A DNA stretch of 22,870 bases from Rodentolepis nana (GCA_900617975.1 UZAE01012767.1:9353-32222), one strand, 5' to 3'; positions 1-11,366 are shown, numbered from the stretch's first letter. Numbers and translations: made by a program. Notes: generated from the letters alone by a model not told the origin.

Positions 1-694
1 ATGGGGTCATTTTAAAAAAAATCTTTTTCTCAGTTCCGTGAAAAAATGTCGAAATTTTAATTACGTAATATGGAAAACATTGTGAAGCTTGAGTTCAAAA
101 ATTAATAAAAGATGATAGTCATTTAAAAAGGTTCAACTTTATAATCCAATGCCACCATTAATCATTCATTCAACTTAGATTTCATCGATTTTAGGTGTTC
201 TCACCAGACAAATATTTAAAAAGTAACAGTTATTAAGCTGCTCAAAGGCTATTCAAATGTAATATGATAATTGATTTCTATTGATAACACACGCGTTGAG
301 CTAGATTAAGCAGTGTCTTGAAGGATTTCACCTATATCTATTTCCACACTGCTTCAACCCTTGCGTTCTCTAATGCCAGTTTCTTTGAAAACCGATCCAC
401 AAAAATCAAATCGATCAACAAGTAAGTAAGCCTTGTGCACCAAACTCGCTTTGGAACCTACGGGAAAAAATTTCATTGATAACCCCACTAAAGAAATTTA
501 AAAAGTCGTTTTATTCTTAATTTCTGTGCCTGTTGAATGATCTTCTCTGAATCAGGTTAGCAGCATTATGCTTTCAAACAAATCTGCTCATAATTAATGT
601 GTCAAAAAATTGTAAATTTTTTGAGTTTGTTTAACCAAAATATTTAAAATGCAATTTGAAAGTTATTTTAATTTCTCGACATTATTTTTTTGAG
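1..694. other. intronic sequence upstream of the first visible exon
   Basis: AT-rich sequence with stops in all frames and no supported exon. It is read as the intron preceding the Ig half-domain exon that starts at 695, because that exon opens in the middle of an Ig fold and needs an upstream partner. The last bases before 695 form a T-rich tract ending in GAG, a usable 3' splice site. An exon-like 42-nt stretch at 380-421 followed by GTAAGT is present, but its phase does not match the next exon. Confidence 0.5.
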
Positions 695-941
695 GTCATT
701 TGGGAAAGAACAGACCTCATTTATCCATTAGCCGTGGGAGCACATATCTTCTCACCGGATACTCGATTGGCACTTGGCTCCCCTCAAGCCAACGTAAGTC
801 AATTGACAATATCAAATGCAACTATGGAGGATGCCAAGATCTACCGCTGTAGAAGCACCATACATAAATCACCCCTCTGTGCCAACGACACCTGTACAGA
901 ACAAAATGAGGCCTTTGAAATTACCTTCAATGCTATCTACG
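695..941 (+). CDS. Ig-superfamily surface protein, exon: second half of a V-set-like Ig domain
   Basis: This exon encodes strands C to G of an extracellular immunoglobulin domain. It opens with V-I-W (the core C-strand Trp), runs through SQLTISNATMEDAKIYRC (E strand, then the D-x-x-x-Y-x-C motif of the F strand, with Lys where Gly is usual), and ends in the G strand. The B-strand Cys partner must be in an upstream exon outside the window. Two extra Cys in the F-G region (PLCANDTC) are unusual and could form a second local disulfide. NVS, NAT and NDT are potential N-glycosylation sites. The start is set by the T-rich tract and AG at 693-694, the end by G|GTGAGA at 942. The exon is phase 0 at its start and phase 1 at its end. 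A strong internal donor-like AAC|GTAAGT lies at 794. The ATG at 656 lies in the intron and is not used. The family is clear, but the specific member is not recognised. Confidence 0.75.
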
Positions 942-1595
942 GTGAGAATTGGCTAGGTGTATTGGTTAAATAGTCAAAGAAATAGCCAATTTACAAGTCC
1001 TTTAAACCTTTGCTTGCGATTCATGCTCACTTAATAAAATAAAATGCAAGCAATATGCGCTTGGAATTGTCACTCATGTTAACAATACTGGTTTAAGTTT
1101 TCTGAAACATGTAATTAGGAATCATTGAAAATACTTGAAGATATTGCTGTTTGAGGATCTTTTTTATTTGCAAAGAGTTGGACTGTTCAATTGGAGAGCG
1201 AGTCTGCTGAAGTGAAAGTAACAATTTCTGGGTGGGATGTGAAATTCAAAAATTTTCACAATACTGCTCCATGTTATTCCTGTTTACTCACTTTAAACTT
1301 ACTAAAAAATGTTATGGTTTATCCAATGAAATTAAAAGAACCTGGGTAAAAAAGGCTGCCAATTTAAAAGTTGAAATCATATTCTAATTAGGATCAAACT
1401 CCAGACAAGTTCTAGTATAAGCAATTAGGATAGGTACGTTCGGGTAATCTTAATTAGTATCCATTATTTCAATTTGTGCGTTTTAATATTAAAGAAAGCA
1501 AACTTTTGCCAATTATGTTGAGGCGCGCATTATTAGGCAAAATATGTTTAACTTGCGTTAGCCCAAATGATTATTTTCATTTCTTACTCTCAAAG
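942..1595 (+). other. intron between Ig half-domain exon and linker exon
   Basis: AT-rich with no open frame of note. It begins GTGAGA and ends in a pyrimidine-rich tract (TTCATTTCTTACTCTCAAAG), which makes a convincing acceptor for the linker exon. Confidence 0.5.
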
Positions 1596-1664
1596 GCCAA
1601 CCACCTGCGACGAAGATGCAAGCTATTGATTCACACATCGGACTCCCTAGCGTTAAATCCCAAG
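1596..1664 (+). CDS. Ig-superfamily surface protein, 69-nt inter-domain linker exon
   Basis: A short, less AT-rich block lies between a pyrimidine-rich acceptor ending CAAAG and a strong donor CAAG|GTAAGC. In phase 1 it is fully open and encodes QPPATKMQAIDSHIGLPSVK followed by S-Q. It is symmetric (phase 1 to phase 1), so it joins the preceding exon's terminal G and the following exon's GA without breaking frame. The Pro-rich start and the ...LPSVKSQ-GPALAFYG junction read naturally as an inter-domain linker running into the A strand of the next Ig domain. It lacks a domain of its own. Skipping it would also keep the frame, so it could be an optional cassette. It was chosen because splice sites, phase and base composition all agree. 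Confidence 0.62.
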
Positions 1665-2182
1665 GTAAGCTGAGACGAAATATGTTTAATATTAAATCAT
1701 TAAATTAATAATAGTGTCGACCATAATTAGTCACCATGACGAATTGCGTTGGGACTCATTCATGAATACGTCGAAAAATCATTTGAGGCCATTATATGGT
1801 AGACAAATTTTACATTCGACAGCTATGTGGACGTGGTATTTAGAAGTTAACAGTGCATTAAGCATACACCGCAAATTTTTCAACATTTCGAATTCCCTGC
1901 TAGAAGATAATGAACGTTTTATTGAATGGTAACTTTCATTCAAGTAAAAAGCAACGTTATCTTCGCTCGTTTTCAATTCATCGCGAAGTAAATAAGACCC
2001 CCAAAAGAACAACAACTGCAGTAAAAATTTTGTAAAATTTTAAATTTTGAAGATTTAAATAGGTGATATATCTTTTGGTTTCAAAATATTACTTTTTAAA
2101 AATTAAATCTACCTATTTTTATTATTTTTATGATAAAATAAAAGTTGTATAATACAGCGCTCTTTTACAGTTATTATTATAG
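1665..2182 (+). other. intron before the second Ig-domain exon
   Basis: AT-rich intron beginning GTAAGC and ending ...TTTTACAGTTATTATTATAG. Two nearby AG acceptors exist (2169-2170 and 2181-2182). The second restores the reading phase, giving a Gly codon split as G|GA. Small open frames on both strands around 1714-2015 have no recognisable content. Confidence 0.5.
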
Positions 2183-2521
2183 GACCTGCGTTGGCTTTCT
2201 ACGGAATGCCGATAGAATTCATCTGTAGAGCAACCTTTTCTTCCGCTGAAGCCAAGCGGGATCCCACTATCAGTCTGGAATGGTATCACAACGGAGTACG
2301 TAGAAGACCTAGCAGAAGTGAATCTGGTGGGACGTATATAACATCTCGTTGGATTGATTCCAATCTCCTGGAGTCTCGACTTCTGATTACATGGACCTCA
2401 GAAAAGGAAATCGGACGGTGGAATTGTGTTGAACGCAGTCAGATTAACAAACGCAAGCTAATGAATGAAACTGGATCAACAGCCATAATGTCTTTCGATC
2501 AACTTAATCTCGAAATTATTG
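2183..2521 (+). CDS. Ig-superfamily surface protein, exon encoding a complete second Ig domain
   Basis: 339 nt, phase 1 at both ends, the classic symmetric Ig-domain exon. Reading begins GPALAFYGMPIEFIC, with the B-strand Cys. It continues to SLEWYHNG, with the C-strand Trp. It reaches SRLLITWTSEKEIGRWNC, where the E and F strands lie and GRWNC replaces the usual D-x-G-x-Y-x-C. The G-strand region ends LNLEIIG. A basic run VRRRPSR follows the C strand, and NET is a possible N-glycosylation site. The acceptor is ...TATTATAG at 2182 and the donor is G|GTATGA at 2522. The length (113 codons) is somewhat long for a C2/I-type domain because of the C-to-E region. It would be extracellular and take part in adhesion or recognition. 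The precise subfamily is not recognised. Confidence 0.8.
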
Positions 2522-4854
2522 GTATGATTTCTATCGAGTTTTAATGTTATTAGCATCTAAAGATTGAAACGGTTTACGTGCTTTCCCATGGTCTTTAAAC
2601 TTGAATTGAAAGTTGGATTTTATCTCAATAAATCTTTCAGAAGAATAGGATTTTGCGCAAAAACGAAGAGACGTTCACAGACTTCTGTTATCAGTTTAAC
2701 TGATCTTCTAGTAAATAGGAATTCAACCATTTTAAAAAGGCATTGAATTAACCATCTTCCCAACTAACAGAGATCAATTCGATGGGAATTCAAATTGACG
2801 TCAAATGTTACTACGTCTGTCTGTCTATTTGAAATAAATTTGCTGATCGATAATAAATTGCTCATGTCTCCATGGTCAAGTAACTTTCAGTCATGAAAAA
2901 TATGAGGCTTCGCAAACATGAGAAATGGCTTTTGGCCAGTTTTAAAACAACGAAATTGATATTCTTGTTTAAAAATAATTCATAGAGAGTTTTTTCACAC
3001 TTCGATGACTTGATATATATTTTCAAATGCCCTTTAAGATTTCTTATTTTATCTAATTATAATAAATTATAGCTTTAATTATAAGAAGTTTAATTTTAAT
3101 ATTAAAATCATAAAGTTTACATTTACTGACTAACTTGAGCGACTTTCCAAAACAGGCACTTATAAATAAGCATTTTAAATTTTTCGTAGTGATTTATTCA
3201 TTTTAAATCATGTTTACCTTTAAACCATTCGAGATGGTTAAGATAAGAAAGTACTCGTTTTATTGTATTTGAAATGATAAGTTTTATTGATTTTAGAGTT
3301 GAATTACATAAATTCCTGATTTATTTTTCACTCAATAGATTAAGAAGAGAGAGCTCTTTTAATTGGAAGAAAGTGCTGATTTTCTGTTGACAAAATGCAC
3401 TTTCTTCCAAACACTGTCCCTAAAATACTTGGCTGTATCACAATTTTCTGTTTTCCATACTTTATATTGAAGTAAGCTATTACTACTTTTAGTTTTATTA
3501 ATTCCAGAGAAAGGCGACCTTTTTCATTCATTCTTGAAACGAGGACAGAATGTTCGCTCCTCATAAATGTATAGAAATAAATTAAATATTTAACCCACCT
3601 AACAGTGGACCATATCATTTAATATTTAAGACATTGATATATTTTTATGACATCAAATTTTAAAAATTGTTTCCTATTCTAAATGAAACAATATTAGGCT
3701 TCATATTTCTGTAAAATTGTCCGAATATTTTAGCTATAGTCTACTTCATATAAAGGTCAAATCAAATATAGCTTTTGCCATCACATTAACAAAATGAAAT
3801 GGTAATGGAATTCAACTTACTGTACTAAAAATAAAGACTTAATCATTATTATTAAGTCATTAACGCCTACTAATTTAACGTTTTTATCTATAGATAACAA
3901 AGTTTAAAGGTGATTGGGTTTACAAGAACGATGACACGTTGAATGTCATCATTTCGTTCATTATATACCAACTATTGGGCTCCAATGAATAAGTAAGAGT
4001 TTTGAATAATGTAAAATTGAAAGGTTAGAATAACTGATTCAAATTTGCGTTCGTGTTAATTGAAATATTCTAAAGTATTCTTTCGCAGCGAATGGGTCAA
4101 TAAATTGAAAATATGTTGGTCATGAGTTAACTTTTTTCCAGCAGCCAATTTAGTATATAAATATGCAAACATTTTACAATAATTGTCAAAAATGATTTTC
4201 ATAGCGCGCGGAAACTTCAATATTTTTGACTATAATATCAAGAAGATAAAAGACGAGAAGATCAATATGTGAAGATCATGGTGTGGCATATATGAATCTT
4301 TGCTTTATGAATTGTTGAATATTCAATTAGTGAGCGATTCACAACTTAAAACTCCAAAATTCAAATTTTATTATGCTTTTATGCAGTACCAATCATAATC
4401 GGGTAAAAATCTTTAGGGCTAATGGTCGATACTCGAGCTCCTTCATTAAATTGCCTCCTACAAATGTGGACACAACAGAACGGTCTTTAATGATACCTGG
4501 TGGTTTGTATTAAACTTATTATGGCAGATTAAATATCCAAATCAACTCAAATTGATTAAATACTGCCCAACTTGATTTTTACGACAAATTTTCTTCAGAA
4601 AAACAGTTATTGCCATCAAAGCTTGTCCCCATCTTACTCTCTTATTAAAAATTCACTCGAAGATTAAACGTGTTATAGGGCTCATTAAACATGATTGGGG
4701 CATTTAATTTGGCATAAATACTCCGTAATAACTGCTGATCATATAAATTATAAAGCCTTGATCAAAAGAGAGCTGTCCACTCGCACGCAATAACGTAACG
4801 GAGAAAAGTGAAGCATTAAAACAAAATTGTTTTAGCGCGATTACCATCTTTCCG

Positions 4855-4866
4855 ACACACACACAC
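4855..4866. repeat. (AC)6 microsatellite
   Basis: Six perfect AC dinucleotides in the long intron. They are followed closely by a T-rich stretch and then an AT palindrome at 4887-4902 (CAAATATATATATTTG). Confidence 0.85.
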
Positions 4867-7777
4867 GCCCTTTTTTGTTATTATCCAAATATATATATTT
4901 GCACATAAAATAGATCGCTGCACTGTCGGTTTATTATGCATTATTATTTTGTGTGAATGAGATATAAAATACCCCCTCCCCCGAACTATCAACGCCAAAT
5001 ATGTCCGGTTGTTTAGAAATATAGTAGGAAATTGAAATGATTAGATCTAAATTGTCAAGATAAACAATAATCCTATTTAGAAATTATAAAATCTAAAAAA
5101 ATAAACCGTATGGCCGCACAGCCTAAACATTTTTGGTTGCCCTTAAATAATGCACCGATGGTATAACTGTTTCATTTTTAGATTCATCTGTTGATTAATA
5201 GACCATGTTCAATGCCAATTTGACTAACAAGACTATTTGCTGTTCAGTAAGCTTATCAAAAGTCATATTTGGTCAGTTTCCTGTCTATCGATTTTAAAAT
5301 GGTGGAACTTATAATTAATATAATAAAACTAAGCATTATAGCTGATAACGACACAATGTTGACACACTTTTGCCAAATAGGATTCGAAACTCATGGAACG
5401 GCGTATTTATTTGACAAACTGATCTAACTTCCGCCGAAACTAATTAAATTGGCTTAGTGTTAGCATTTAAATTTCTCTAAATTTAATATTTTTTCATTTT
5501 TTAAATTTTTACTTGAAAGCTATCCATTTCGAGGATCAAGCAGGCTGGATAATTTGCTAGGCACCAAGATGTGTGGAATGAATTGGTTAATCGAACAGTA
5601 GAAAATTCGAGCAATTATTTCAATTGAAAGCAATGCTTACAAGTAATTTGCATGAAGAATTTTGACAGGCGAATGTTGAAAACTTTGTCATGTGATATGT
5701 TTCATTCAATCTCACTCGCTAGTTAATTCCCACTGTTTCTCCTGTTTATTGGTTTGTAAATTTCAAACTAATCTGTGAGATTTTGGCATTTCACGCTTAA
5801 AGCCAATTTTCCACTATTCAGACGTTTTTCTCTTGCTTTCACAAATTTTGATCCAATTTACAACTCGTATGTTGTGAAAGGCTTTACTTTCAGATTTTAG
5901 ATGGTTGTGCAATCGAAGGAAATTCGAATTTTGGCTTTGAAATAAATTGCCAATATTTTCAAGTTTATTTATGGGTTTAACGACATAATTTTATTAAGTC
6001 ATTATTTTCTTTATTAGGGCATTTCAAACCAAAGTCTTTTTCGTTGCTCAAGTTTGTAGCTATTTACTTTATGGAATTTTTCACTTATTTATTTTTTCCA
6101 TTATTATCAAAAATAACTCTTGCCTCTTAAATAGGTTATGTAAATTAATATGAATTACGGTGCACTATAGATAGCTCAATGTTAATTATAATACGTTTCC
6201 GGTAATAAAAGTGCTTCTATGTTACTTGAAATTTAAAGAAAAAAACATGTTAAATTATTATGATTCAAGCATTTATTTCTCTAGGATTTGAAGCTAACTT
6301 GAGTAGAATCTACAACTTACCGCTCGACTCAAAAAAACGGTAGTTTGCTACAATTTTTTATTTCCTAAGTCAATTCGAAAAAATACTTCCTAAATTGATC
6401 CATATTGCGGGGTTTTAACTTCATTTCAGTGAGACAAAAGTTTCAAAGGAAATAGAACTCAGAAATGGCTTTACAGAGTACAGAATAGAATTATTACGAC
6501 AAGAGTATGGATTTCTTAAATCCACGTACTTGTGAACTTTGGTCTACAAGGAGAATGTTTCACTTTGCATTGGCCAAAGGCTTGGAAAGCTGTTTATCAG
6601 ATTGAAAATATGTCTAAGGGCGGATTAACTAGACTAACAATGGGCGGCTTACTAGAGAACGCTTAAGATCCAAATTGCAATAAAAGTTTTGCCAACAAAT
6701 TATCCACCACAAACAATTGAGAAGTGCTTAAATATACTACATTAAAGTATACCAATGTTTACTTTACGTAGGTGTTATGACACAGCTGTTGCTAATCAGA
6801 TAAGCGTCCACCTATCTAATTGACAACCAAAATGCCATATTCCGGTGCTTCGCTCTCGAAAACTCTTCATTCCTCGACCGCTGTCTGTTAATATAATTCC
6901 TAATGAACAAACCACCACACACAACTAAGAAATCAACAAACTCGATTTCCTTCAAGCGAGTATTTAAGTGGTTCTAGAGGTTTCATGATCAGATAAAACT
7001 TTTTTACATATCTGAATGTTTCCGCAATTTTATTCAAGACATTAAGATGCCATATCACGTAGAACCTCATCAAATGCTACCAATGCTTTACACTTTTGAT
7101 CTCTCTGTAAATCAATCTCATTTTTATGACCATCAATACGGTGTTAAAATGCTTTGTTCAATTTCCCAATATTCTGCCCAATTAGGATTTATATTAGCAC
7201 AGAGACATAAGTAGCATAGTGTTGAAAGTGGATTAATTTCATCAATATAAGGGTAATGAATAAGCTAATCACTTAACTTACTTGATATTTCCAGATTCAA
7301 TTGTTTTTACTCCGACATACTTTCGTTGATCATTCATAAGCGACACAACCAAATCTTGTTTCCAATCTTTGGTTCTTTATGATAGTAATGCTTTGTCATG
7401 TAACTGAGGCCCAATATTGAAATACCTTTACTGTCATGTCTTAATCACAGCATAATGAAAGGAAATGTTACCCCTCCTCTCCCCTCAGTCCTCTACATTA
7501 TTAATCATATTTGAATAAAATCTGGTATGAAAGCTCATTGTGTAGTGCAATCTTCTCAATCAACTTCACTACTGTCAAAGCCATTTCATTCGCTAACTCG
7601 TCTACATTTGACTGAATTTATTACATTGAAATTTCAAATGAATGTTTTAAGATAATTAATCGATCAAGCTAGCAAAAGGACGCTTGTGAGTTCATGAATT
7701 TTTTGAACATTCTTGGAACCCTCTGTTACACGATTTCCAAAACTTTGTTTTAAGAAATGGGTGAATCGAGTTCAATC

Positions 7778-7797
7778 TATATATATATATATATATA
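7778..7797. repeat. (AT)n microsatellite
   Basis: About ten uninterrupted TA/AT dinucleotides in the long intron. This is a simple repeat of no evident function, prone to length variation. Confidence 0.9.
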
Positions 7798-9147
7798 AGG
7801 TCCAGCTGCACTATGTAGAAAAAAAGGTTGCTTTATTTTATCACGGGCATCGACAAAATTGATTATCAAGTACAAGTAAAAAGGAATTTGAAATTCGATT
7901 GCACAACAACCATGCAAACAAGATCATGAGATCTTTTAATGAGCTGAATAGCTACGGTCATGCGGTCTACTTATCAACTACTTAGTTGCAGTCATTGTCA
8001 ATAACATCAGCCTTAATATTTTTGATTGTTACATCGCTTTCTGGAAGACAAATTGTCCTATCTGCCATTGGCCAACTGTTATGTTTCTTGAAATTGTTGG
8101 CTTGTAACGTATACGCCATAGCGCAGGGTACGCCACATACCACTCTCATTAAGGAATACTTATTTAGGGAATGGCCAATTATAGAATGCAATTTATTCTA
8201 CTTTAGGATCCAATCCTTGAGAATTCTGTCTGGAGATAGGACACAAAATTGTATTTTGATAAACTCAGTCCAAGGAAATTCCACAAACTTGTCCTGAGAC
8301 TTGATTAGAGTTAAACCGAAAATGTAAACTGAAGAAACGTGTAGCACAATATTTCGCATTTCCTAAATATCGACATTAGTGGGAATATTTTGAAAAGAGC
8401 AAGTCTCGTGTCCAGTGCACTGTGATCTCATTCTTCAATTTGATTAATCTGTGCCTAGCAAGAGAAGCGAAACGACTTATTTCTTCGTAAATATTTAAAA
8501 TTTAGAGCTTCGAGTTAGTTACTGTGATTTATGCTCTTCCTTTACTCACATCTATTCTCTCATGGCAGCAAAATTATTCCAGTAGAGATTGGCCTGGTGA
8601 ATTAATACGTTAACGCACTTACGACCGTAGGATAATCTTTTAAAATAAGCACCATTGTTATTTGACTCGTAACAAAAGACGCAATTGCTGTTTGAAATAT
8701 GTTCAATGCGCGTATTCGGTCGGATGCATTTTCAAAAAAATTATTTGGGCGTTAAAGGGTTCAACAGACAACGAGGATTATGACCATGAACTCGGGGTCA
8801 AAGGAGATAAATTCGAACAGTGGTTAAGGATGAAAAATTGAATGGGCTTTTTAAACAATAATTCTCTAGATGTCTTTCATGTTCAATGAAATAATTTTTG
8901 TTTGCAGGATATTAATTAGTTATCTATTTAATTAATTAATCACATTAATTGATACTATTGTATTCATTTGGCTATGTATTTATCAATCAGTTTAAAGGCA
9001 TTAGTTTTGAGTTAATAAATTGTAGTAATTAAAACTAATATTGTTTTTTGTCTAACGTAAAAACTTGCCTTCAAGTTTTAGAAAAAACATTATTAATTTG
9101 CCTCTTATTTAGCCGATGGAGCGAAAAGCTGGAAGGAGGTTCAATGA

Positions 9148-9467
9148 TTTTTTTATTTCAAATGGCATGCGTTTTGATAGTTATCATTAGCTCATTAGTT
9201 GACTTCGGACTTTACAGATGGGAGAAACATCATAGTGAGAAAAATTCAAGAAGGAGGAAAGAAGAGTGATCCACAGATGTAAAGAGACTGATGGCCTTAA
9301 ATGCAGAGCAAAGGTAAGATGAGTACTGTTGAAGTAGTCGTATCTGACACAGTCGGGTCATGGTAGCTTGAAGTAAGAAGTTTTATGCCGGTTAACAGAC
9401 TTTTTGCTGTATGAGTATACGTTTCCCAGGGCGCACCACGTGGAGGTAAGTCTATCGCACACCCCAC
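9148..9467 (-). mobile_element. SINE-like element, copy 1
   Basis: Full-length copy of the repeat family dispersed through the right half of the window. Its sense is on the minus strand: the conserved head (GGGGTGTGCGATAGACTTAC, then an E-box CCACGTGG and GCACC) is at 9467 and the tail at 9148. It is flanked by a perfect 10-bp target-site duplication, GGTTCAATGA at 9138-9147 and 9468-9477, which proves insertion. The 3' end on the minus strand reads ...GCTAATGATAACTATC...CATTTG and then an A-rich run. It lies in the last intron region of the Ig gene, antisense to it, and so presents a consensus donor GAG|GTAAGT (9443-9451) on the gene's sense strand. No protein is encoded. Confidence 0.85.
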
Positions 9468-9730
9468 GGTTCAATGAAATAATAACTAAAACAATGGAAA
9501 AATTTAGAAAATTTTTAAAGACGTTTATATGAGTTAGTCTGATGCCTGTATTGAAATTGGACCATAGCTGTTTAATTCATCCTTGAAATGTGTACAGCAA
9601 ATACGCTCTATGCTCTTGTATATTTCATTTGTTTATATGAACTATTTTTTCATATACTTTATTACCATTAACTGGTGCATGCATAAGCATTGCTAAAATG
9701 CAAACAATCTTCTTAAAATTTCGAAATTAG

Positions 9731-9763
9731 GATTGCCCGAACCAGAAACGGACGAAGTTGAGA
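9731..9763 (+). CDS. candidate 33-nt acidic microexon of the Ig gene
   Basis: Between an acceptor ...CGAAATTAG and a good donor GAGA|GTAAGT lies a 33-nt stretch. In the gene's phase 1 it reads (G)LPEPETDEVE with no stop, ends phase 1 and is less AT-rich than its surroundings. It would extend the stalk after the second Ig domain with an acidic, Pro-containing segment and keeps the frame with the exons on either side. The short length and the weak pyrimidine tract leave real doubt. It could be chance or an alternatively used cassette. Confidence 0.38.
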
Positions 9764-11078
9764 GTAAGTCGACATTAATAGGACCCAGCGTTTGTGAATT
9801 TTGGCATGATGCACGAATAAGTGAGCACAACTTCTTACTCCTTTGTTCTTCCAAACAACCGCTGAATGGCATGATGGCACGTGCATTTTTCTAAATCAAA
9901 AGTTGCACATTGCAATTGTTTTTACTCATTTTCATGTCATTTTCTTCCTCTTCTCCGTACAATTGATTCCGTTTCATTAATGGCATAGTATATTTTTAAA
10001 TAAATATTTTCAATTGGACAAAAATCACTCCCTAAAAATGATCATACTACAAAATAAATCAAACTTAAGCCCAATAATTAAGCACCATCAGGGTTTCATT
10101 ACAATTTTCGTATATAAATTTAAATCATTCATTGATTTCCAAAGGAGCTATCTATCCTACAAATAATGAATCTTTAAAAAGGTAATTAATATTCTTCGTT
10201 ATTGACTTGCTTTTATCACAGCATTAATGTTACTTAGCTGAAAAATACAATATCGATAAATATTTTTAAAATTTGAAAATCTTAGCACTCCGAGTGCTTC
10301 CAAATGACTGTGTTGCCTTCTCGTTACTTCCAGCGCAACTCTGCTAAATTAAATTCGAACGTCAAATGCTATTCAGATTTATTGCGGATTCTTTCACACA
10401 AGGTACCTTAGAGCTTTAAAATAGGTCTCATTCGTTCGCACTTTATGGAAACAAATTTAATTTCACCTGACAACGCGTCCTAATGACGAAAACCAAGAGT
10501 GCTTTAGTTAAATTAATTATATTTTCCGTGGGTTTATTAAAGGATAAGTCTTTTATAATAAGATTTTTATAAGTTTTACACCCATTTCGAGTTTTCTATA
10601 CACAATTATATATATTTAATACTTTAAACAAATTAACATTTTGATCAAATTTGCAGCCCATAAATCTACAAGTTAAATTTATTTAAAAGTATTCAATTAC
10701 CTTAATTGCTTGCTGTTAAAAAGTTTACAAGATTTCTTTTTTCCATCTTCTTTATTGCTGAGCAACTTGTTAGTATTATTGCCAAATTTGTTAAAATTTC
10801 TCAAATTTCTACTAATTTAAATGTATTTTTAATTTTAGACAACAAGTCAGTATTTACTAGTGAACGATTATTTGAAAATTACTACTAATGAACCAGTATA
10901 GTCAAAATACATACCTTCCTGCTGGAATTGGATGGTGTAAATTGTTATTATCTTTTATGCGAATTGAATCAAAATCAAAACAAGATGATTTTATTCCATC
11001 AAAGTATTGATTAGAGCTCCACTTATTTTGAAATCTGCTCGAACTCAATTTTGTGTGGTACTAATTTTAATTGTGCAG
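9764..11078 (+). other. intron, no supported exon
   Basis: AT-rich, with stops in all frames. Acceptor-like sites near 10,220, 10,334 and 10,657 lead into immediate stops. The 60-residue open frame at 10706-10888 is low-complexity AT-rich translation with no recognisable features. Confidence 0.45.
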
Positions 11079-11116
11079 CTATCGTAGAGGAAGAAGACGA
11101 AAATACTGTGATTTAA
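11079..11116 (+). CDS. candidate alternative terminal exon with acidic short C-terminus
   Basis: A strong 3' splice site (TACTAAT branch-point-like motif at 11060-11066, then TTTTAATTGTGCAG) is followed in the gene's phase 1 by (x)IVEEEDENTVI and a TAA stop at 11114-11116. Used as a last exon, it would give a form that lacks the hydrophobic C-terminus encoded at 11367-11593, so it would be unanchored. Against this, no clear poly(A) signal follows. A donor-like AAG|GTCAGT sits right after the stop, and the 39-nt block is also open in another phase. It is therefore only a candidate; skipping it is the default model. Confidence 0.25.
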
Positions 11117-11366
11117 GGTCAGTTGGGTAAAAATTCTACCGATTTTAAATAATAGAGGTAGGTCTATTTGAGGTATGTGCTATCATTTTAATGTATAACT
11201 GTAATTTAAGAAAATAGGTAGGTGCATTCATGAGCACATTAAAGTCTCCTTACTCAACCGCGAACAGAATGAACTGTTATGAGCTTTGTTTATCACATGC
11301 ATTGCCTGTAGCTTGCATGAATGCTTTACTGATAATAAAAAACTCATTCATTTTGCGAACTTTCAG

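Larger units (their letters stand above)
2522..9147 (+). other. long intron, no supported exon
   Basis: About 6.6 kb of AT-rich sequence. I checked acceptor-like sites (for example those ending near 2640, 4089, 4140, 6429, 7487 and 8907), and none is followed by an open frame in the gene's phase with a donor. It holds short microsatellites (AC at 4855-4866, AT at 7778-7797) and an AT palindrome at 4887-4902. It is read as the first part of the intron that separates the second Ig domain from the C-terminal exons. Confidence 0.5.

Noticed and set aside
380..421. 42-nt exon followed by GTAAGT upstream of the first Ig exon
   Set aside because: Its open phases end in phase 1 or 2, not the phase 0 needed for the exon at 695, and it carries no Ig-like residue pattern.
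656..694. ATG at 656 as the start of an Ig protein
   Set aside because: The bases before 695 look like a T-rich intron end, and a protein starting here would begin mid-domain without a signal peptide or the B-strand Cys.
1714..2015. Overlapping open frames on both strands
   Set aside because: They lie between well-supported exons, have no motif, and are AT-biased chance frames.
3340..3618. 92-residue minus-strand open frame
   Set aside because: No recognisable domain, signal peptide or splice context; intronic chance frame.
7982..8297. Opposed open frames of 69 and 103 residues
   Set aside because: Mutually overlapping, no family recognised and no splice-phase match with the Ig gene. The minus frame looks slightly protein-like, but nothing else supports it.
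9048..9269. 73-residue plus-strand open frame
   Set aside because: Its second half is SINE copy 1 read antisense; the apparent hydrophobic run comes from the repeat.
9148..9467. MITE-type DNA transposon instead of a SINE
   Set aside because: The two ends are not inverted repeats of each other, the target duplications vary in length and sequence, and the 3' ends are simple-sequence tails.
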